The notes beneath the pieces are model-generated. The model saw nothing but the letters and a program-made list of their open reading frames with translations. It did no database searches and was not told where the DNA came from. DNA of 64,000 bases from assembly GCA_964489425.1 (NCBI GenBank), contig CAZAYP010000012.1, forward strand, positions 24,808 to 88,807. Reading direction: 5' to 3'. A program made the translations under genes and the position numbers. Within the stretch, counting starts at the first letter, position 1. Every line of letters starts with the position of its first letter. Source of the stretch: CAZAYP01 sp964489425 [NCBI: uncultured Verrucomicrobiota bacterium] (lineage in GTDB: Bacteria; Verrucomicrobiota; Kiritimatiellia; RZYC01). Shown here piece by piece: positions 34,421 to 43,467 of this stretch.

Positions 34421-35131
34421 ATGAAGCGGCTGCGCGTCTATCTGAATGGCGAACAGGTGGAACTGGCCGGGCACGTCTACATCGTGGCGCTGCGCTTGAG
34501 TCCGGATGTCTTGCGGGCCATTCAGGGCGTGACGGAGTGGCAGGAGTAGGAGAACGGCTTGGCGGTGGCGGAGACGACCGCGGCGTTGAGCACGTGGAAA
34601 ACGGCGCGACGGTTGATCGTCATGCGCCAGCAGGTCCCCACCCGGCCGCAGGCCACCGGCAAACAGCCGTTGTTGTTCAAGGATCTGGACGCGTATCGGG
34701 AGTACCGGTACGCGGTCATGGTCACCAATGACCGCGGCTTGGTGCCGGCAGAAGTCTGGCGCACGTATCGCCCGCGCGCTAACGAAGAAAACGCGATCAA
34801 GGAACTCAAGCACGGGTATGGGTGGGACGCGTTCAATGTCCATAGCTTCTGGGGCACCGAGGCCGCCATGCTGCTGATCGGCATGGTGTGTTACAACCTG
34901 GTGCACTACCTGAACCGACGGGTGCTCAAGACCGCGGACGAAGGCGTGGCGCGCTTGAAAACCCTGCGCTTGAAATATCTGGCCATCCCCGCCATCTATG
35001 GTTCGGGCCAAGGCCGGCCCACCTTGCGCCTGGGGGTTCAGGACCGTGGTTTCCGCGCCAAAATAAAATACTGGTTGGAGCGTGTCCCGCGCTTGCCCTT
35101 GCACTTGGTCAACTGCAATGCAGTTACCTAA
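34421..35131 (+). pseudogene. IS1380-family transposase remnant
   Basis: In one frame from 34421 the sequence reads as the C-terminal part of an IS1380-type DDE transposase. It has a Tyr-Ile-Val-Ala-Leu segment, a Trp-Lys-Thr-Ala-Arg-Arg segment, and ARG/ASN/GLU residues in RANEENAIKELKHGYGWD that include the third catalytic acidic residue. An in-frame TAG at 34547 interrupts it and the N-terminal half is missing. No intact terminal inverted repeat was found. It is a dead insertion sequence fragment. Confidence 0.75.
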
Positions 35132-35449
35132 CCCACGCCAAACCCGACAAGAAATCCCAGGATTCCAAACTTGAAATAGCCCCACTCCGCTTGACGATTC
35201 GTGGTCTTGTCTGCTTTTCACTCAATGTTTTCAGGGTGAAAACACATCCCGCATGCCCTAATGCAAAATATGGGTTCAACATGGATAGACAGGATTTACA
35301 GGATGCATCTGGCGATTCAAGACGGATCGCGTTCAGGTGCCGGATGACTATTGAGACGGGATACGATGTGCGGCGCGGACGCGGACTTGCCCCCACACTT
35401 CACATCCCCAATATGTGGCAGGTTGAGGCTCCGAATCGGCCAGGTCGGG
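35132..35449. other. Gene-free interval with an 8-bp hairpin
   Basis: TGTTTTCA-GGG-TGAAAACA at 35226-35244 is a perfect stem-loop. A GACAGGATTTACAGGAT motif follows near 35289, resembling dispersed short repeats of environmental genomes. No gene is visible; the interval lies between the transposase remnant and the 3' end of the zincin-like gene. Confidence 0.5.
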
Positions 35450-36613
35450 CTACCGGGCCGGCGGCAGGCTCCGTGGCGTCCGGGCCGGCAACTGCGGTGC
35501 CCCGGCCGCGGCGGTCACCGGCCGGTGCAGCTCGATCTCGCGGCCGGCGCGGTGGCCGGCTTCGAGCGAGGCCGCGTGCACCTGGCGGCTGCCGGACGAC
35601 TGCATGCGGATGCGCGGGTACCGATACCGGAAAAATTTGTCGAGGGCGGCGGATTCCATCCGGGCCAGGGCCTGGGTGCGCGGCGGGGCGGGCGTCGTAT
35701 CGTCATCCTCCGTGCCGCGCAGGGCATCCAGCTGGTCGCGGAATCCCCGGACCACGCCCAGGGCAAAGTCCAGCCGGCGGGCCGACCCGCGGCCGCGGCC
35801 GGACTGGAACGCGTGCCACTGGTCATCGACGTAGCGCAGCACAAACGCGTGCACATACTCGGCCATGCGCAGGTTCTCCGGCCGGCCAAGCAGCTCCAGC
35901 ACGCTTCCCATGCGGCCACGGTCCGGCATGTATATGGGCACCCAGATGCCGCGCACGAAGTAATGGTCCCGGAGCAGTCCGGCGAGCAGGTTCTCGTGCA
36001 TGTAATGACGCAGCGCCGGCAACCCCACGCAGAGGGCGTTGAACGGTTCCGCGGCGACGTTGCCGGCCAGCTCCATTTGGTGGCGGGCCATCAGGCTGCG
36101 CGCCTTGGCCATGGCCAGCGCGGCTTCGTGCGGGTTGGCGCTCTGGGCCAGCGCCAGCAGCTTGCGCACCAGGTCCGCCGCGCGCGCCGGACCGGCTGGC
36201 GCGGCGGAACGGAATCCAAAGTTGAGCGTGGGCCGGGCGCGGGAGTCTTCCGGCGGGATGCCCAGCAGCCGGCAGGCCTCGGCAAACAGCGCGCCGTGCG
36301 GCCGGCCCGCCCCGCCCCAGAGGGTGTCGGCGACCTGGTGGGCTATCTCGTGCAGCAGCACGTCGCGCACGCAGGCCCAGGCATAGTCGCGGGCCAGGTG
36401 GCGGCTGAAGGTGATCATCTCCTGCGCCGGGTCCCAGTGGCCCCACTCGCCGGCCAGGTCGGCCAGCCGGAACAAGGGCGGCCGCAGGGCGCGCTGCAGG
36501 GGCCAGGGCAGGCTCCGGATCTCCGCGCCCCACTGCTCCGCCAGCCCATGGAGCACCGAACGTTCCCAGGCGATTTCTTCCGCCGCGCCCGGCGGTTGGC
36601 TTTGTGGGTTCAT
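35450..36613 (-). CDS. SprT-like zincin fused to DUF2786-type region
   Basis: This 387-residue protein has a metallopeptidase HEIAH at 88-92 (His88, Glu89, His92) with a further His106, placed as in the SprT-like family. Residues about 140-180 match the DUF2786 pattern (Lys-Leu-Leu-Ala-Leu-Ala-Gln-Ser-Ala-Asn-Pro-His-Glu-Ala). Tyr and Arg dominate the middle, and an Arg/Pro/Ala-rich tail ends the chain. SprT-like domains in eukaryotic SPRTN cleave DNA-crosslinked proteins, so a DNA-repair protease is one reading. The ATG at 36613 is eight bases after the nitroreductase stop, completing a four-gene operon. Confidence 0.75.
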   Translation of the reverse strand: MNPQSQPPGAAEEIAWERSVLHGLAEQWGAEIRSLPWPLQRALRPPLFRLADLAGEWGHWDPAQEMITFSRHLARDYAWACVRDVLLHEIAHQVADTLWGGAGRPHGALFAEACRLLGIPPEDSRARPTLNFGFRSAAPAGPARAADLVRKLLALAQSANPHEAALAMAKARSLMARHQMELAGNVAAEPFNALCVGLPALRHYMHENLLAGLLRDHYFVRGIWVPIYMPDRGRMGSVLELLGRPENLRMAEYVHAFVLRYVDDQWHAFQSGRGRGSARRLDFALGVVRGFRDQLDALRGTEDDDTTPAPPRTQALARMESAALDKFFRYRYPRIRMQSSGSRQVHAASLEAGHRAGREIELHRPVTAAAGAPQLPARTPRSLPPAR

Positions 36614-36620
36614 GCAGCGC

Positions 36621-37247
36621 TCAGCCGGCCCATGGCCGGTCCAGGGTTTCGTCAAAGGCCACGTCGGCGAGCGGGTAGCGCGGCCGCGGCAGCGGGTCCT
36701 CATCCGCGTATCCGATCGGGATCAAGGCCACGGGGAAGCAGTGTTCCGGCAGGCCCAGCAGCGCGGCCACGTCCGCGCGCTTGAACAGCATGACCCAGCA
36801 GGTGCCGAGCCCCTGGTTCACCGCCTCCAGCACCAGGTGCTGGCCCGCGAGCATGCAGTTGGCCAGGATCGCCGGCATGTTCTGCTCCTTGCCGGATGGC
36901 GTGTCGCGGTACACGGCGGCCACGCGCTCGACCACCGCCGCGTCCACCGCGCCGATATCCACCAGTTCCTGGCCGCGCCGGATGCGTTTGCGATACACCT
37001 TGTGGTCGCCCGCAAGCACGATCACCACGGGCGCCGCGCCGATCATGGCCTGGCCGTGGGCGGCGCGCATGAGGCCGGCGCGGCGTTCGGCATCGCGTAC
37101 CACGATCAGTTTCCACGGTTGCGCGTTGGACCCGGAGGGCGCCAGGCGCGCGGCTTCCAGGCAGCGGGTGATCAGCTCCGGCGCCACCGGGTCCGGCCGG
37201 AAGCGGCGGATCGAACGGCGGGCTTGAATGGCTTGGAAAACATCCAT
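36621..37247 (-). CDS. Nitroreductase-family flavoprotein
   Basis: This 208-residue protein has the family start RRSIRRFRPD (10-19) and APSGSNAQPWK (36-46) for FMN binding. Its C-terminal half has Gly-Leu-Gly-Thr-Cys-Trp near 150. It is a different paralogue from that at 9969. AAGGAGCC precedes the ATG, which overlaps the glycerate kinase stop by one base (TGATG). The next gene, a zincin-like protein, begins seven bases after its stop. The substrate is not evident. Confidence 0.88.
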   Translation of the reverse strand: MDVFQAIQARRSIRRFRPDPVAPELITRCLEAARLAPSGSNAQPWKLIVVRDAERRAGLMRAAHGQAMIGAAPVVIVLAGDHKVYRKRIRRGQELVDIGAVDAAVVERVAAVYRDTPSGKEQNMPAILANCMLAGQHLVLEAVNQGLGTCWVMLFKRADVAALLGLPEHCFPVALIPIGYADEDPLPRPRYPLADVAFDETLDRPWAG

Positions 37248-38380
37248 CAGGCGGCTCCTTGGGTTAAAAATTCACGGGCGAACTCCGCGGCGCATTGTTC
37301 GAGCAATGGGCCGGCCTGCGCCATGGCCCGGGCCGGCGACATGCCGGCCGGCCGCGCGCTGCGGATGACCCGTGCGCCGGCCAGCCGTCCACACTGGTAA
37401 TCCGGGCCCAGGTCTCCGGCCAGGACCGCCGCCGCGACACCGTGGCGATGCGCGAGGTTCACCACGCCGGATACCACTTTGCCATGCCACGACTGGCTGT
37501 CCAGGCGGCCTTCGCCGGTGATGACCCAATCGGCGCCGGCCAACCGATCTTCGAACCGGGTGGCGGCCATGATCCAGGCGATGCCCGGCGTCAGTCGGGC
37601 GTTGAAGAACCCGCGCGCCCCCGCGCCCATACCCCCCGCGGCGCCGCCGCCGGACATGCGGCGCACATCCTGGCCCAGTTGGTCGGCCATGCAGCCGGCC
37701 AGGTTTTCCAGGCCAGCGGCCAGGCGCGTCACCATGGCGGGCGTGGCGCCTTTCTGCGGGCCGAACACCGTGGCTGCGCCGCGGGGCCCGCACAGGGGAT
37801 TGGTCACGTCGCACAACACGGTCATGGCAGGCAGGCGGACGTGTGGCGGCCTGACGATCCGCCGGATCCGGGCCAGCCCGCCGCCGCCGAGCGGGACAGG
37901 GCGCCCGCGCGCGTCGAGGAACTGCCAGCCCAGCGCCGTGGCAGCGCCGCCGCCGCCATCCACGGAGGCGCTGCCGCCCACGGCCAGGTAAATGTGGCGG
38001 GCGCCGCTCTGGGCGGCTTTGCGGATGAGTTCGCCGGTGCCGAAAGTGGTGGTCAGCAGGGGCTGCCGCGGGCCGCGCGCGAGCAGGGTGAGTCCGTTGA
38101 TCGCGGCCAGTTCGACCAGCGCGGCCTGTTCGTCCGGCAGCCACAGCCAGCGGGTTGCGCGGCGGTGCGGGGGCAGGGGACCCATGGCGGTGGCCCGGCG
38201 CCACGTCCCGCGACCCGCCCGGCGGATGACCGCGGCCGAGCCTTCGCCGCCGTCCGCCAGCGGGTGCCGCACCACCTGCAACCCCGAGCTACCGCGGCGC
38301 AGCCCGCGCGCCACGCAGGCGCACGCCGCATCCGCGGTGAGGGTCCCCTTGAACGAATCGCAAGCCACCACGATGTTCAT
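37247..38380 (-). CDS. Glycerate kinase (GarK/GlxK family)
   Basis: This enzyme phosphorylates D-glycerate to a phosphoglycerate with ATP. The 377-residue protein has the family motifs: DSFKG near 8-12, LADGGEG near 42-48, DVTNPLCGP near 197-205, GPQKG and ITGEGRLD near 293-300. Several arginine-rich changes do not touch these motifs. It would feed glyoxylate or glycerate into lower glycolysis, whose genes lie at the other end of the window. It starts three bases after the methyltransferase stop and overlaps the nitroreductase start. Confidence 0.9.
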   Translation of the reverse strand: MNIVVACDSFKGTLTADAACACVARGLRRGSSGLQVVRHPLADGGEGSAAVIRRAGRGTWRRATAMGPLPPHRRATRWLWLPDEQAALVELAAINGLTLLARGPRQPLLTTTFGTGELIRKAAQSGARHIYLAVGGSASVDGGGGAATALGWQFLDARGRPVPLGGGGLARIRRIVRPPHVRLPAMTVLCDVTNPLCGPRGAATVFGPQKGATPAMVTRLAAGLENLAGCMADQLGQDVRRMSGGGAAGGMGAGARGFFNARLTPGIAWIMAATRFEDRLAGADWVITGEGRLDSQSWHGKVVSGVVNLAHRHGVAAAVLAGDLGPDYQCGRLAGARVIRSARPAGMSPARAMAQAGPLLEQCAAEFAREFLTQGAA

Positions 38381-38383
38381 GGC

Positions 38384-39055
38384 TCAGTGGTATACGCCGC
38401 CCACGGCCAGGTGGCGGTCGCTGATGGCCTCGACCCGCAGGTACTCCAGGCGGGCGGCCTGCAGTTGGGACCGCACCTCGTTCTCGGTGAACGCCGCCAG
38501 CAGGGAATGATAAAAGTCGCGCTTGAGGATCTCCGGTTCAGATCCCGAATACTTCTGGACCAGCGCGTGCGCATGGGCCGGGGTCTCGGCCCGGCGCAAG
38601 TCCACCACGAACACGAGCGTGCCCGGCATGGCAAACCGCCGGATGGTTTCCCAGCACACCATGGGGTTGGCCAGGTGGTGCAGCAAGCTGTTGGAAAGGA
38701 TGACGTCGTAGCCGGCGCGCGGCGGCGGGGTCTGCGGCAACACGCCTTCCAGCAGGGTGACCCGCGCCTGGACCGCGGCCGGTTCCCGGGCCAGGCGCGC
38801 CCGGCCGCAGGCGATCATGGCGGCGGAACCATCCAGGCCGTGGAGCGTGCTTTCCGGGTAGGCCTGGGCAAAACGGCAGGTGACGTCTCCAGGGCCGCAG
38901 CCCAGGTCCAGCACGTGGCCGCGCCCGGCGTAAGCCGGGAACCATTCCCGGAACAGGTCCACCACCCGGCTATGCGGTTCGGCAAAGTCGGCCGCGGCAT
39001 AGGCCTCGGCCTGGGCCGTGTCCAGCATCAGTTCCGGCTCTGGTATCCTTTCCAT
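38384..39055 (-). CDS. SAM-dependent methyltransferase, class I
   Basis: This 223-residue Rossmann methyltransferase has motif I VLDLGCGPGD at 48-57, an acidic Gly-Leu-Asp-Gly at the end of the second strand, and a motif IV-like Asn-Ser-Leu-Leu-His-His. The ATG at 39055 is preceded by GGGAGG seven bases away; an in-frame GTG at 39061 would also read but lies inside that ribosome site. Substrate unknown. It is the first gene of the operon with glycerate kinase, nitroreductase and zincin-like genes. Confidence 0.85.
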   Translation of the reverse strand: MERIPEPELMLDTAQAEAYAAADFAEPHSRVVDLFREWFPAYAGRGHVLDLGCGPGDVTCRFAQAYPESTLHGLDGSAAMIACGRARLAREPAAVQARVTLLEGVLPQTPPPRAGYDVILSNSLLHHLANPMVCWETIRRFAMPGTLVFVVDLRRAETPAHAHALVQKYSGSEPEILKRDFYHSLLAAFTENEVRSQLQAARLEYLRVEAISDRHLAVGGVYH

Positions 39056-39144
39056 GCGCACCTCCCATGACCTGCCAACCTATCCGCTTCCCGGACCGGA
39101 CGCCAGCAAAACCACGGGCCCACGCGTTATCTGGAATTTAGTGC

Positions 39145-39173
39145 TTGAAACTCCTGCGCCGGACCACTACGTT
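39145..39173 (+). promoter_or_regulatory. Candidate promoter of the RsbW-REC-RsbU operon
   Basis: TTGAAA (39145-39150) and TACGTT (39168-39173) with a 17-base spacer lie about 25 bases before the TTG start at 39198. The -10 match is poor. Confidence 0.35.
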
Positions 39174-39197
39174 TGCCATTTAATAAAGAGGCGTTGA

Positions 39198-40847
39198 TTG
39201 AAAGACTCCGATTTTCCCATACGCACGCAAAGCATTGAGGAAGAGGCGACGGTCGAGCATCTGAACGCGGTCATTGCCTTTATTGAAACAACGCTCTCCA
39301 CGTGGCACGTAAAGCCTGAGTTCATGGAACGTTTCGCGATCCCGGTTGGCGAGGCCGTCATGAACGTGATGAGTTATGCCTATCCCAGCGCGCCGGGCCG
39401 GGTACTCGTCAGCCTCACGAAAAAAGGCAGCCGCTTGCGGGCGGACATCCAGGACAACGGCCTGGAGTTTGATCCTACCGCCTGGCCCACGCCCGACACG
39501 TCCCTGCCCCTGGAGCAGCGCCCCGTGGGCGGCCTCGGCATCCACATCATGCGGAACATGCTCAGCATATTGAAATACCAGCGCGAGCATTCCGTGAACC
39601 ACCTGGTCATGGAGATGGAGATTGACGAGGATGATGCCTCGAAAATCCAGTCGTCCGCGCCGCCGGTGGAGGTCAAAGAGAAGGTGCTTATTGCCGATGA
39701 CTATGAGCCGATCCGCGCCAGCCTGCGCACCATGCTGTCCATCTGGGGGTACGCCCCGATCGAGGCCGCCAACGGCGAGGAAGCGCTGAAAATTCTCCAG
39801 GGCCCCGACGCGCCTTCGCTGGCGATTTTGGACTGCAAGATGCCGGTCATGGATGGGCCCTCGGTGTGCCGCAAGCTTCGCAGCCAGGCGTCCGGCAGCT
39901 ACACGTACCTCATGCTGCTGACCGCGTTTGGCGGGCATCAGAACCTTGTGGAAGGCCTGAACGCCGGCGCCGACGAATTTCTCACCAAGCCGATCATCCC
40001 CGACGAACTGCGGAGCCGCCTGGCCACGGCCACCCGGATCATCCGCTACGAGCGGATGATGTCGCAGCAGAAAAAAGACCTGGACCTGGCCAACACCCGG
40101 CTGCAGGAGTGGAAGAACCGGCTGGCCAAGGAATTGGCCGAGGCCGCCAACTATGTCCATTACCTGCTGCCGCCGTTCATGGACGGCGACGTGCAGGCCA
40201 GCTGGCGCTTCATCTCCCAAACCAGCCTGGGCGGCGACTTTTTCGGGTATCGCTGGCTGGACCCTGACCATCTTGGGTTCTACGTGCTGGACGCCTGCGG
40301 GCACGGCCTGGGCGCGGCGATGTACTGCATTTCGGTCAACAATGTGCTGGGCTCGCAGATCCTGCCGCAAGCCCGGGTGCCGGATCCCGCCCAGGTGCTG
40401 ACGAAGCTGAACGAGATTTTCCGGATGGACAAGCACAACAACATGTACTTCACCATCTGGTTCGGCATTTACAACCGGACCGAACGCCGGTTGGTGTATG
40501 CCTCGGGCGGGCATCCGCCGGCGTTGTTCACCCGGCCCAAGCCGGATGGGGAGGGGTTCGAAGCCCGCTACCTGGGCACCGACGGCATCGCCATTGGCTG
40601 CCTGCCCACCGCCATGTACGCCAACGCGGTGGTGGATATCCCGGCGGGCAGCAAGCTGTTTATCTACTCCGACGGGGTCCTGGACAATCGCCGGACCGAC
40701 GGCCAGTACTGGACGCGCGAAACCCTGGCCAACTTCCTGCTCAGCCGCGCTGATGAGAAGGATTCGGATGTCGACCGGGTGGCGCGCCAGATCCAACAGG
40801 ACAACATGGAAGATGATTTCTGCTTGTTGGGCTTGTTTTTTCCATGA
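39198..40847 (+). CDS. RsbW-like kinase/REC/PP2C phosphatase fusion
   Basis: This 549-residue protein joins three signalling modules. Residues about 10-145 are an HATPase_c_2 anti-sigma kinase with N-box Glu52 and Asn56, QDNG (Asp86, Gly88) and GGLG at 111-114. Residues about 160-280 are a receiver with Asp212. A coiled coil (about 285-320) leads to a PP2C/SpoIIE phosphatase (about 335-548) with metal ligands Asp347, Asp365 and a C-terminal Asp-Asp near 539. It should switch a STAS protein by phosphorylation and dephosphorylation, with the receiver as input. The start is TTG with AGAGG seven bases upstream; the first ATG would cut into the kinase core. The STAS gene follows 24 bases later. 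Confidence 0.9.
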   Translation: MKDSDFPIRTQSIEEEATVEHLNAVIAFIETTLSTWHVKPEFMERFAIPVGEAVMNVMSYAYPSAPGRVLVSLTKKGSRLRADIQDNGLEFDPTAWPTPDTSLPLEQRPVGGLGIHIMRNMLSILKYQREHSVNHLVMEMEIDEDDASKIQSSAPPVEVKEKVLIADDYEPIRASLRTMLSIWGYAPIEAANGEEALKILQGPDAPSLAILDCKMPVMDGPSVCRKLRSQASGSYTYLMLLTAFGGHQNLVEGLNAGADEFLTKPIIPDELRSRLATATRIIRYERMMSQQKKDLDLANTRLQEWKNRLAKELAEAANYVHYLLPPFMDGDVQASWRFISQTSLGGDFFGYRWLDPDHLGFYVLDACGHGLGAAMYCISVNNVLGSQILPQARVPDPAQVLTKLNEIFRMDKHNNMYFTIWFGIYNRTERRLVYASGGHPPALFTRPKPDGEGFEARYLGTDGIAIGCLPTAMYANAVVDIPAGSKLFIYSDGVLDNRRTDGQYWTRETLANFLLSRADEKDSDVDRVARQIQQDNMEDDFCLLGLFFP

Positions 40848-40871
40848 AGAATAAAGTAAGGGAATACGGTT

Positions 40872-41207
40872 ATGAAGATTAATGAGGTCAAGCAAGGCAA
40901 CGTGCTCATCCTTGAGTTGGACGGCAAATTGCATGGGTCCACCTCCTCGGACTTCCAGAAGAAGATCCTCGGCGTGATCGAGCAGAACAACCGCAAGGTG
41001 GTGGTCGATCTCGCCCAGTTGCAGCGCGTGGACAGCCTGGGGTTGCGGGTGTTTATCATGGCGGCCAACGCCATGCGCGCCAACGGCGGGCGGCTGATCC
41101 TGTGCTCCATGCCGCCGCTGGTCAAGGAGGTCTTCGACATCGCGGGCTTCCTGTCGTTTTTTACCCTGTGCGACACGCGGCAAAACGCCTTGATGGCCTT
41201 GGCGTAG
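40872..41207 (+). CDS. STAS-domain anti-sigma-factor antagonist
   Basis: This 111-residue protein is a single STAS domain of the SpoIIAA/RsbV type. The conserved phospho-acceptor is Ser55 in VDSLGL, preceded by the usual strand with VVVDLAQL. It is the natural partner of the kinase/phosphatase fusion encoded just upstream: phosphorylated it is inactive, unphosphorylated it would capture an anti-sigma factor. The P-type ATPase gene begins 31 bases after its stop, so the three are probably one operon. Confidence 0.9.
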   Translation: MKINEVKQGNVLILELDGKLHGSTSSDFQKKILGVIEQNNRKVVVDLAQLQRVDSLGLRVFIMAANAMRANGGRLILCSMPPLVKEVFDIAGFLSFFTLCDTRQNALMALA

Positions 41208-41238
41208 CCCCGGGTCGATCCCGCGAAGCGGAGACTTC

Positions 41239-43431
41239 ATGGCGACTCGATATTCCGATACCCTGCGCAGCGGCCAGATGGCGGTGTTTACCATCAAGCT
41301 GGAGAAGGTGGCTTGCAAGGATGAGCAGGCGCTCATCCAGGGCTTGGAGCATAACTTCGGGGTGACCCGCGTCGGGGTCAACCTCATCGAAGGCCTGCTG
41401 ACCATCCAGTACAACCCGCGGCTGCTCAGTGCCTCGGATTTGCAGGCTGCCCTGAAGCGCCCGGACCTGCTGGTGGTGGAAACCGTGGTGCAGCGCGCCC
41501 GCCGGTTCTTTGACCAGCACGGCATCGTCATCCGGCTCTATGTCGCCATCAGTTTCCTGGCGCTGTCGCTGTTCCTGAGCTGGCGCCTGGGCGCGGATTT
41601 GTTCCGGTTCCCGGACCCGCTGTTCATGGCGGTCAACGGGATCGTGATCGTGCTGTCCTACTCGACGTTCGTGCGATCTTTCAAGGCCCTGGCGTTTGAG
41701 CACCGGGTCACCGCGGATGCCCTGGTGATTGGCATTGCCATCAGCGCGCTGCTGGCCGGCCTGTGGCAGCAGGCGGCGCTGGTGGTGTTCATCGCCATCC
41801 TGGGCGAGGCGCTCGAAAACGCCATCTTGCGCAACACGCGCCACATGCTGTCCTCGGACTCCATCATGGGATCGCGCATGGTGACCGTGCGCCGTGGCGA
41901 CCAGACCGAGGAGATGCCCGCCAACCGCATCAAGCGCGGGGATATCCTGGTCATCAAGCAGGGCATGATGATCCCCGCCGATGGCGTGGTGACGTTCGGC
42001 ATGGCCGAAATCTGCGAGGCGGCCATAACCGGCGAGTCGGCGTTCCGCATCCGCGACGTGGGCGATTACGTGTTCGCCGGCGGCCTGGCGCAGTCCGGAA
42101 CATTTGAGATGCGGGCCGAGAAAATCGGCAGCCAGACGTCCCTGGCCAGCATCCAGCACCTGATCACCCGGGCCTCGCTGCAGCGCACCCAGACCCAGAA
42201 ACTGGTGGACCGGATCGCGCACTACTTCGTCATCACCTTGCTGATCGTTGTCGTGGCCGTATTTGTCCTGTACGGGCAGTATGCCTTCTGGAAATCATCG
42301 ATGCCGGCCGAGGAAGCGATGCGCCGCGGCCTGGCCATCCTCATTACCCTGTGCCCGTTCGCCGTGATCCTGTCCACGCCGCTGGCCATGTTTGCCGGCA
42401 TCCTGCGCATGGCCGGCATGGGCGTGGTGGTCAAGGGCGGCGACGTCTTCGAGCGCTTGCGCCGGGTCACGGCGCTCTACATGGATAAAACCGGCACCCT
42501 CACGTACGGCCGGCCGGCGGTGGCCGAGGTGCGGTCCTTCGGCAGCCACACGGCCAACCAGGTGCTGGAGGCGGCCTTGTTTGTCGAGCAGCGCTCCAAC
42601 CATCCCATGGCGCGCGCCATCTGCCAGTACTGCGCGGCCAAGGGGGTCACGTCCGAGTTTCCGGAACGGTTCATCGAGTTTGAGGGCGGGGGCGCGGGTG
42701 CGGTCAAGGCCGGCCGCCACGTCAAGATCGGGGCGTTCTGGCTGATGGAAGACGGCCAGACCATGCCCGCGGAACTCACCGAGTGGATGGCCACCGTGGC
42801 CGGCGAAGGCCGCACGGCGGTCCTGGTTTCGGACCGCCATGAATTGATCGGCGGGATCGTGCTGGATGACGAATTGCGCGCCAATGCCGCGGAGACCATC
42901 CGCACCCTGAAAACCATGGGGATCAAGCGCGTGGTCATGCTCACGGGGGATAACCCCGAGGTGGCCGCCCGCCTCGCGGCGCGCCTGCCCCTGGACAGTT
43001 ACGTGGCGGGCTGCATGCCCGACAACAAGATCCAGGAAATGAACAAGGAAAAACGCCTGGGCCACGGCGTGGCCATGGTGGGGGATGGCATCAACGATGC
43101 CCCGGCCCTGGCGGCCGCCGACGTGGGGATTGCCATGGGCGTCATGGGCAGCGACACCGCGATCGAGGTCTCGGACGTGTCCCTGCTGCGCAACGAGTTC
43201 ACCGGGCTCATCGAGGTCTTCCACATCAGCCGGCGGGTCGTGCGCACCGTGTACCTGAGCATCGCCCTGGCCCTGATGACCAACCTGGCCATGGTGGTGC
43301 TGGCGGCCATGGGCCAGATCGAGGACACGAACGCGGCGTTCCTGCAGATGGCCATCGTGGTGATCGTGGCGCTCAACTCCATGGTCCTGCTGACCGGCCG
43401 CAAGATGTACGCGAAGCCTGCCCGCGCCTAG
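41239..43431 (+). CDS. P1B-type ATPase with a CPF membrane motif
   Basis: This 730-residue heavy-metal-type P-ATPase has an N-terminal HMA-like domain (about 14-75) whose CxxC is reduced to a lone Cys26. A membrane pair follows, then an actuator domain with ITGES. The membrane motif is Cys372-Pro373-Phe374, where the family normally has CPC. Then come DKTGT with Asp416, an HP motif in [20 protein letters not shown] and the last two membrane helices. All enzyme residues are intact, so it is probably an active pump with unusual metal selectivity. Zinc-type ATPases share the surrounding ISTP-like sequence. It lies in one transcript with an anti-sigma switch, which suggests regulated expression or activity. 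Confidence 0.88.
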   Translation: MATRYSDTLRSGQMAVFTIKLEKVACKDEQALIQGLEHNFGVTRVGVNLIEGLLTIQYNPRLLSASDLQAALKRPDLLVVETVVQRARRFFDQHGIVIRLYVAISFLALSLFLSWRLGADLFRFPDPLFMAVNGIVIVLSYSTFVRSFKALAFEHRVTADALVIGIAISALLAGLWQQAALVVFIAILGEALENAILRNTRHMLSSDSIMGSRMVTVRRGDQTEEMPANRIKRGDILVIKQGMMIPADGVVTFGMAEICEAAITGESAFRIRDVGDYVFAGGLAQSGTFEMRAEKIGSQTSLASIQHLITRASLQRTQTQKLVDRIAHYFVITLLIVVVAVFVLYGQYAFWKSSMPAEEAMRRGLAILITLCPFAVILSTPLAMFAGILRMAGMGVVVKGGDVFERLRRVTALYMDKTGTLTYGRPAVAEVRSFGSHTANQVLEAALFVEQRSNHPMARAICQYCAAKGVTSEFPERFIEFEGGGAGAVKAGRHVKIGAFWLMEDGQTMPAELTEWMATVAGEGRTAVLVSDRHELIGGIVLDDELRANAAETIRTLKTMGIKRVVMLTGDNPEVAARLAARLPLDSYVAGCMPDNKIQEMNKEKRLGHGVAMVGDGINDAPALAAADVGIAMGVMGSDTAIEVSDVSLLRNEFTGLIEVFHISRRVVRTVYLSIALALMTNLAMVVLAAMGQIEDTNAAFLQMAIVVIVALNSMVLLTGRKMYAKPARA

Positions 43432-43467
43432 CCGGTGCCGAGTTCGGCCGCTGCCCGCCCGCTTCGT

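Noticed and set aside
34421-34549. A separate 42-residue gene upstream of the transposase remnant
   Set aside because: It is in the same frame as the transposase after the TAG at 34547 and its sequence fits the missing middle of an IS1380-type transposase.
32501-35221. A minus-strand open frame of about 906 codons across the secreted protein and transposase remnant
   Set aside because: It crosses two unrelated plus-strand coding regions and gene-free DNA and shows no domain.
35226-35244. An intrinsic terminator at the TGTTTTCA stem-loop
   Set aside because: No run of T follows on either strand; it is listed only as a hairpin in a gene-free interval.
39180-41531. A minus-strand open frame of about 783 codons opposite the RsbW-REC-RsbU gene
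   Set aside because: It is antisense to a gene with full kinase, receiver and phosphatase motifs.
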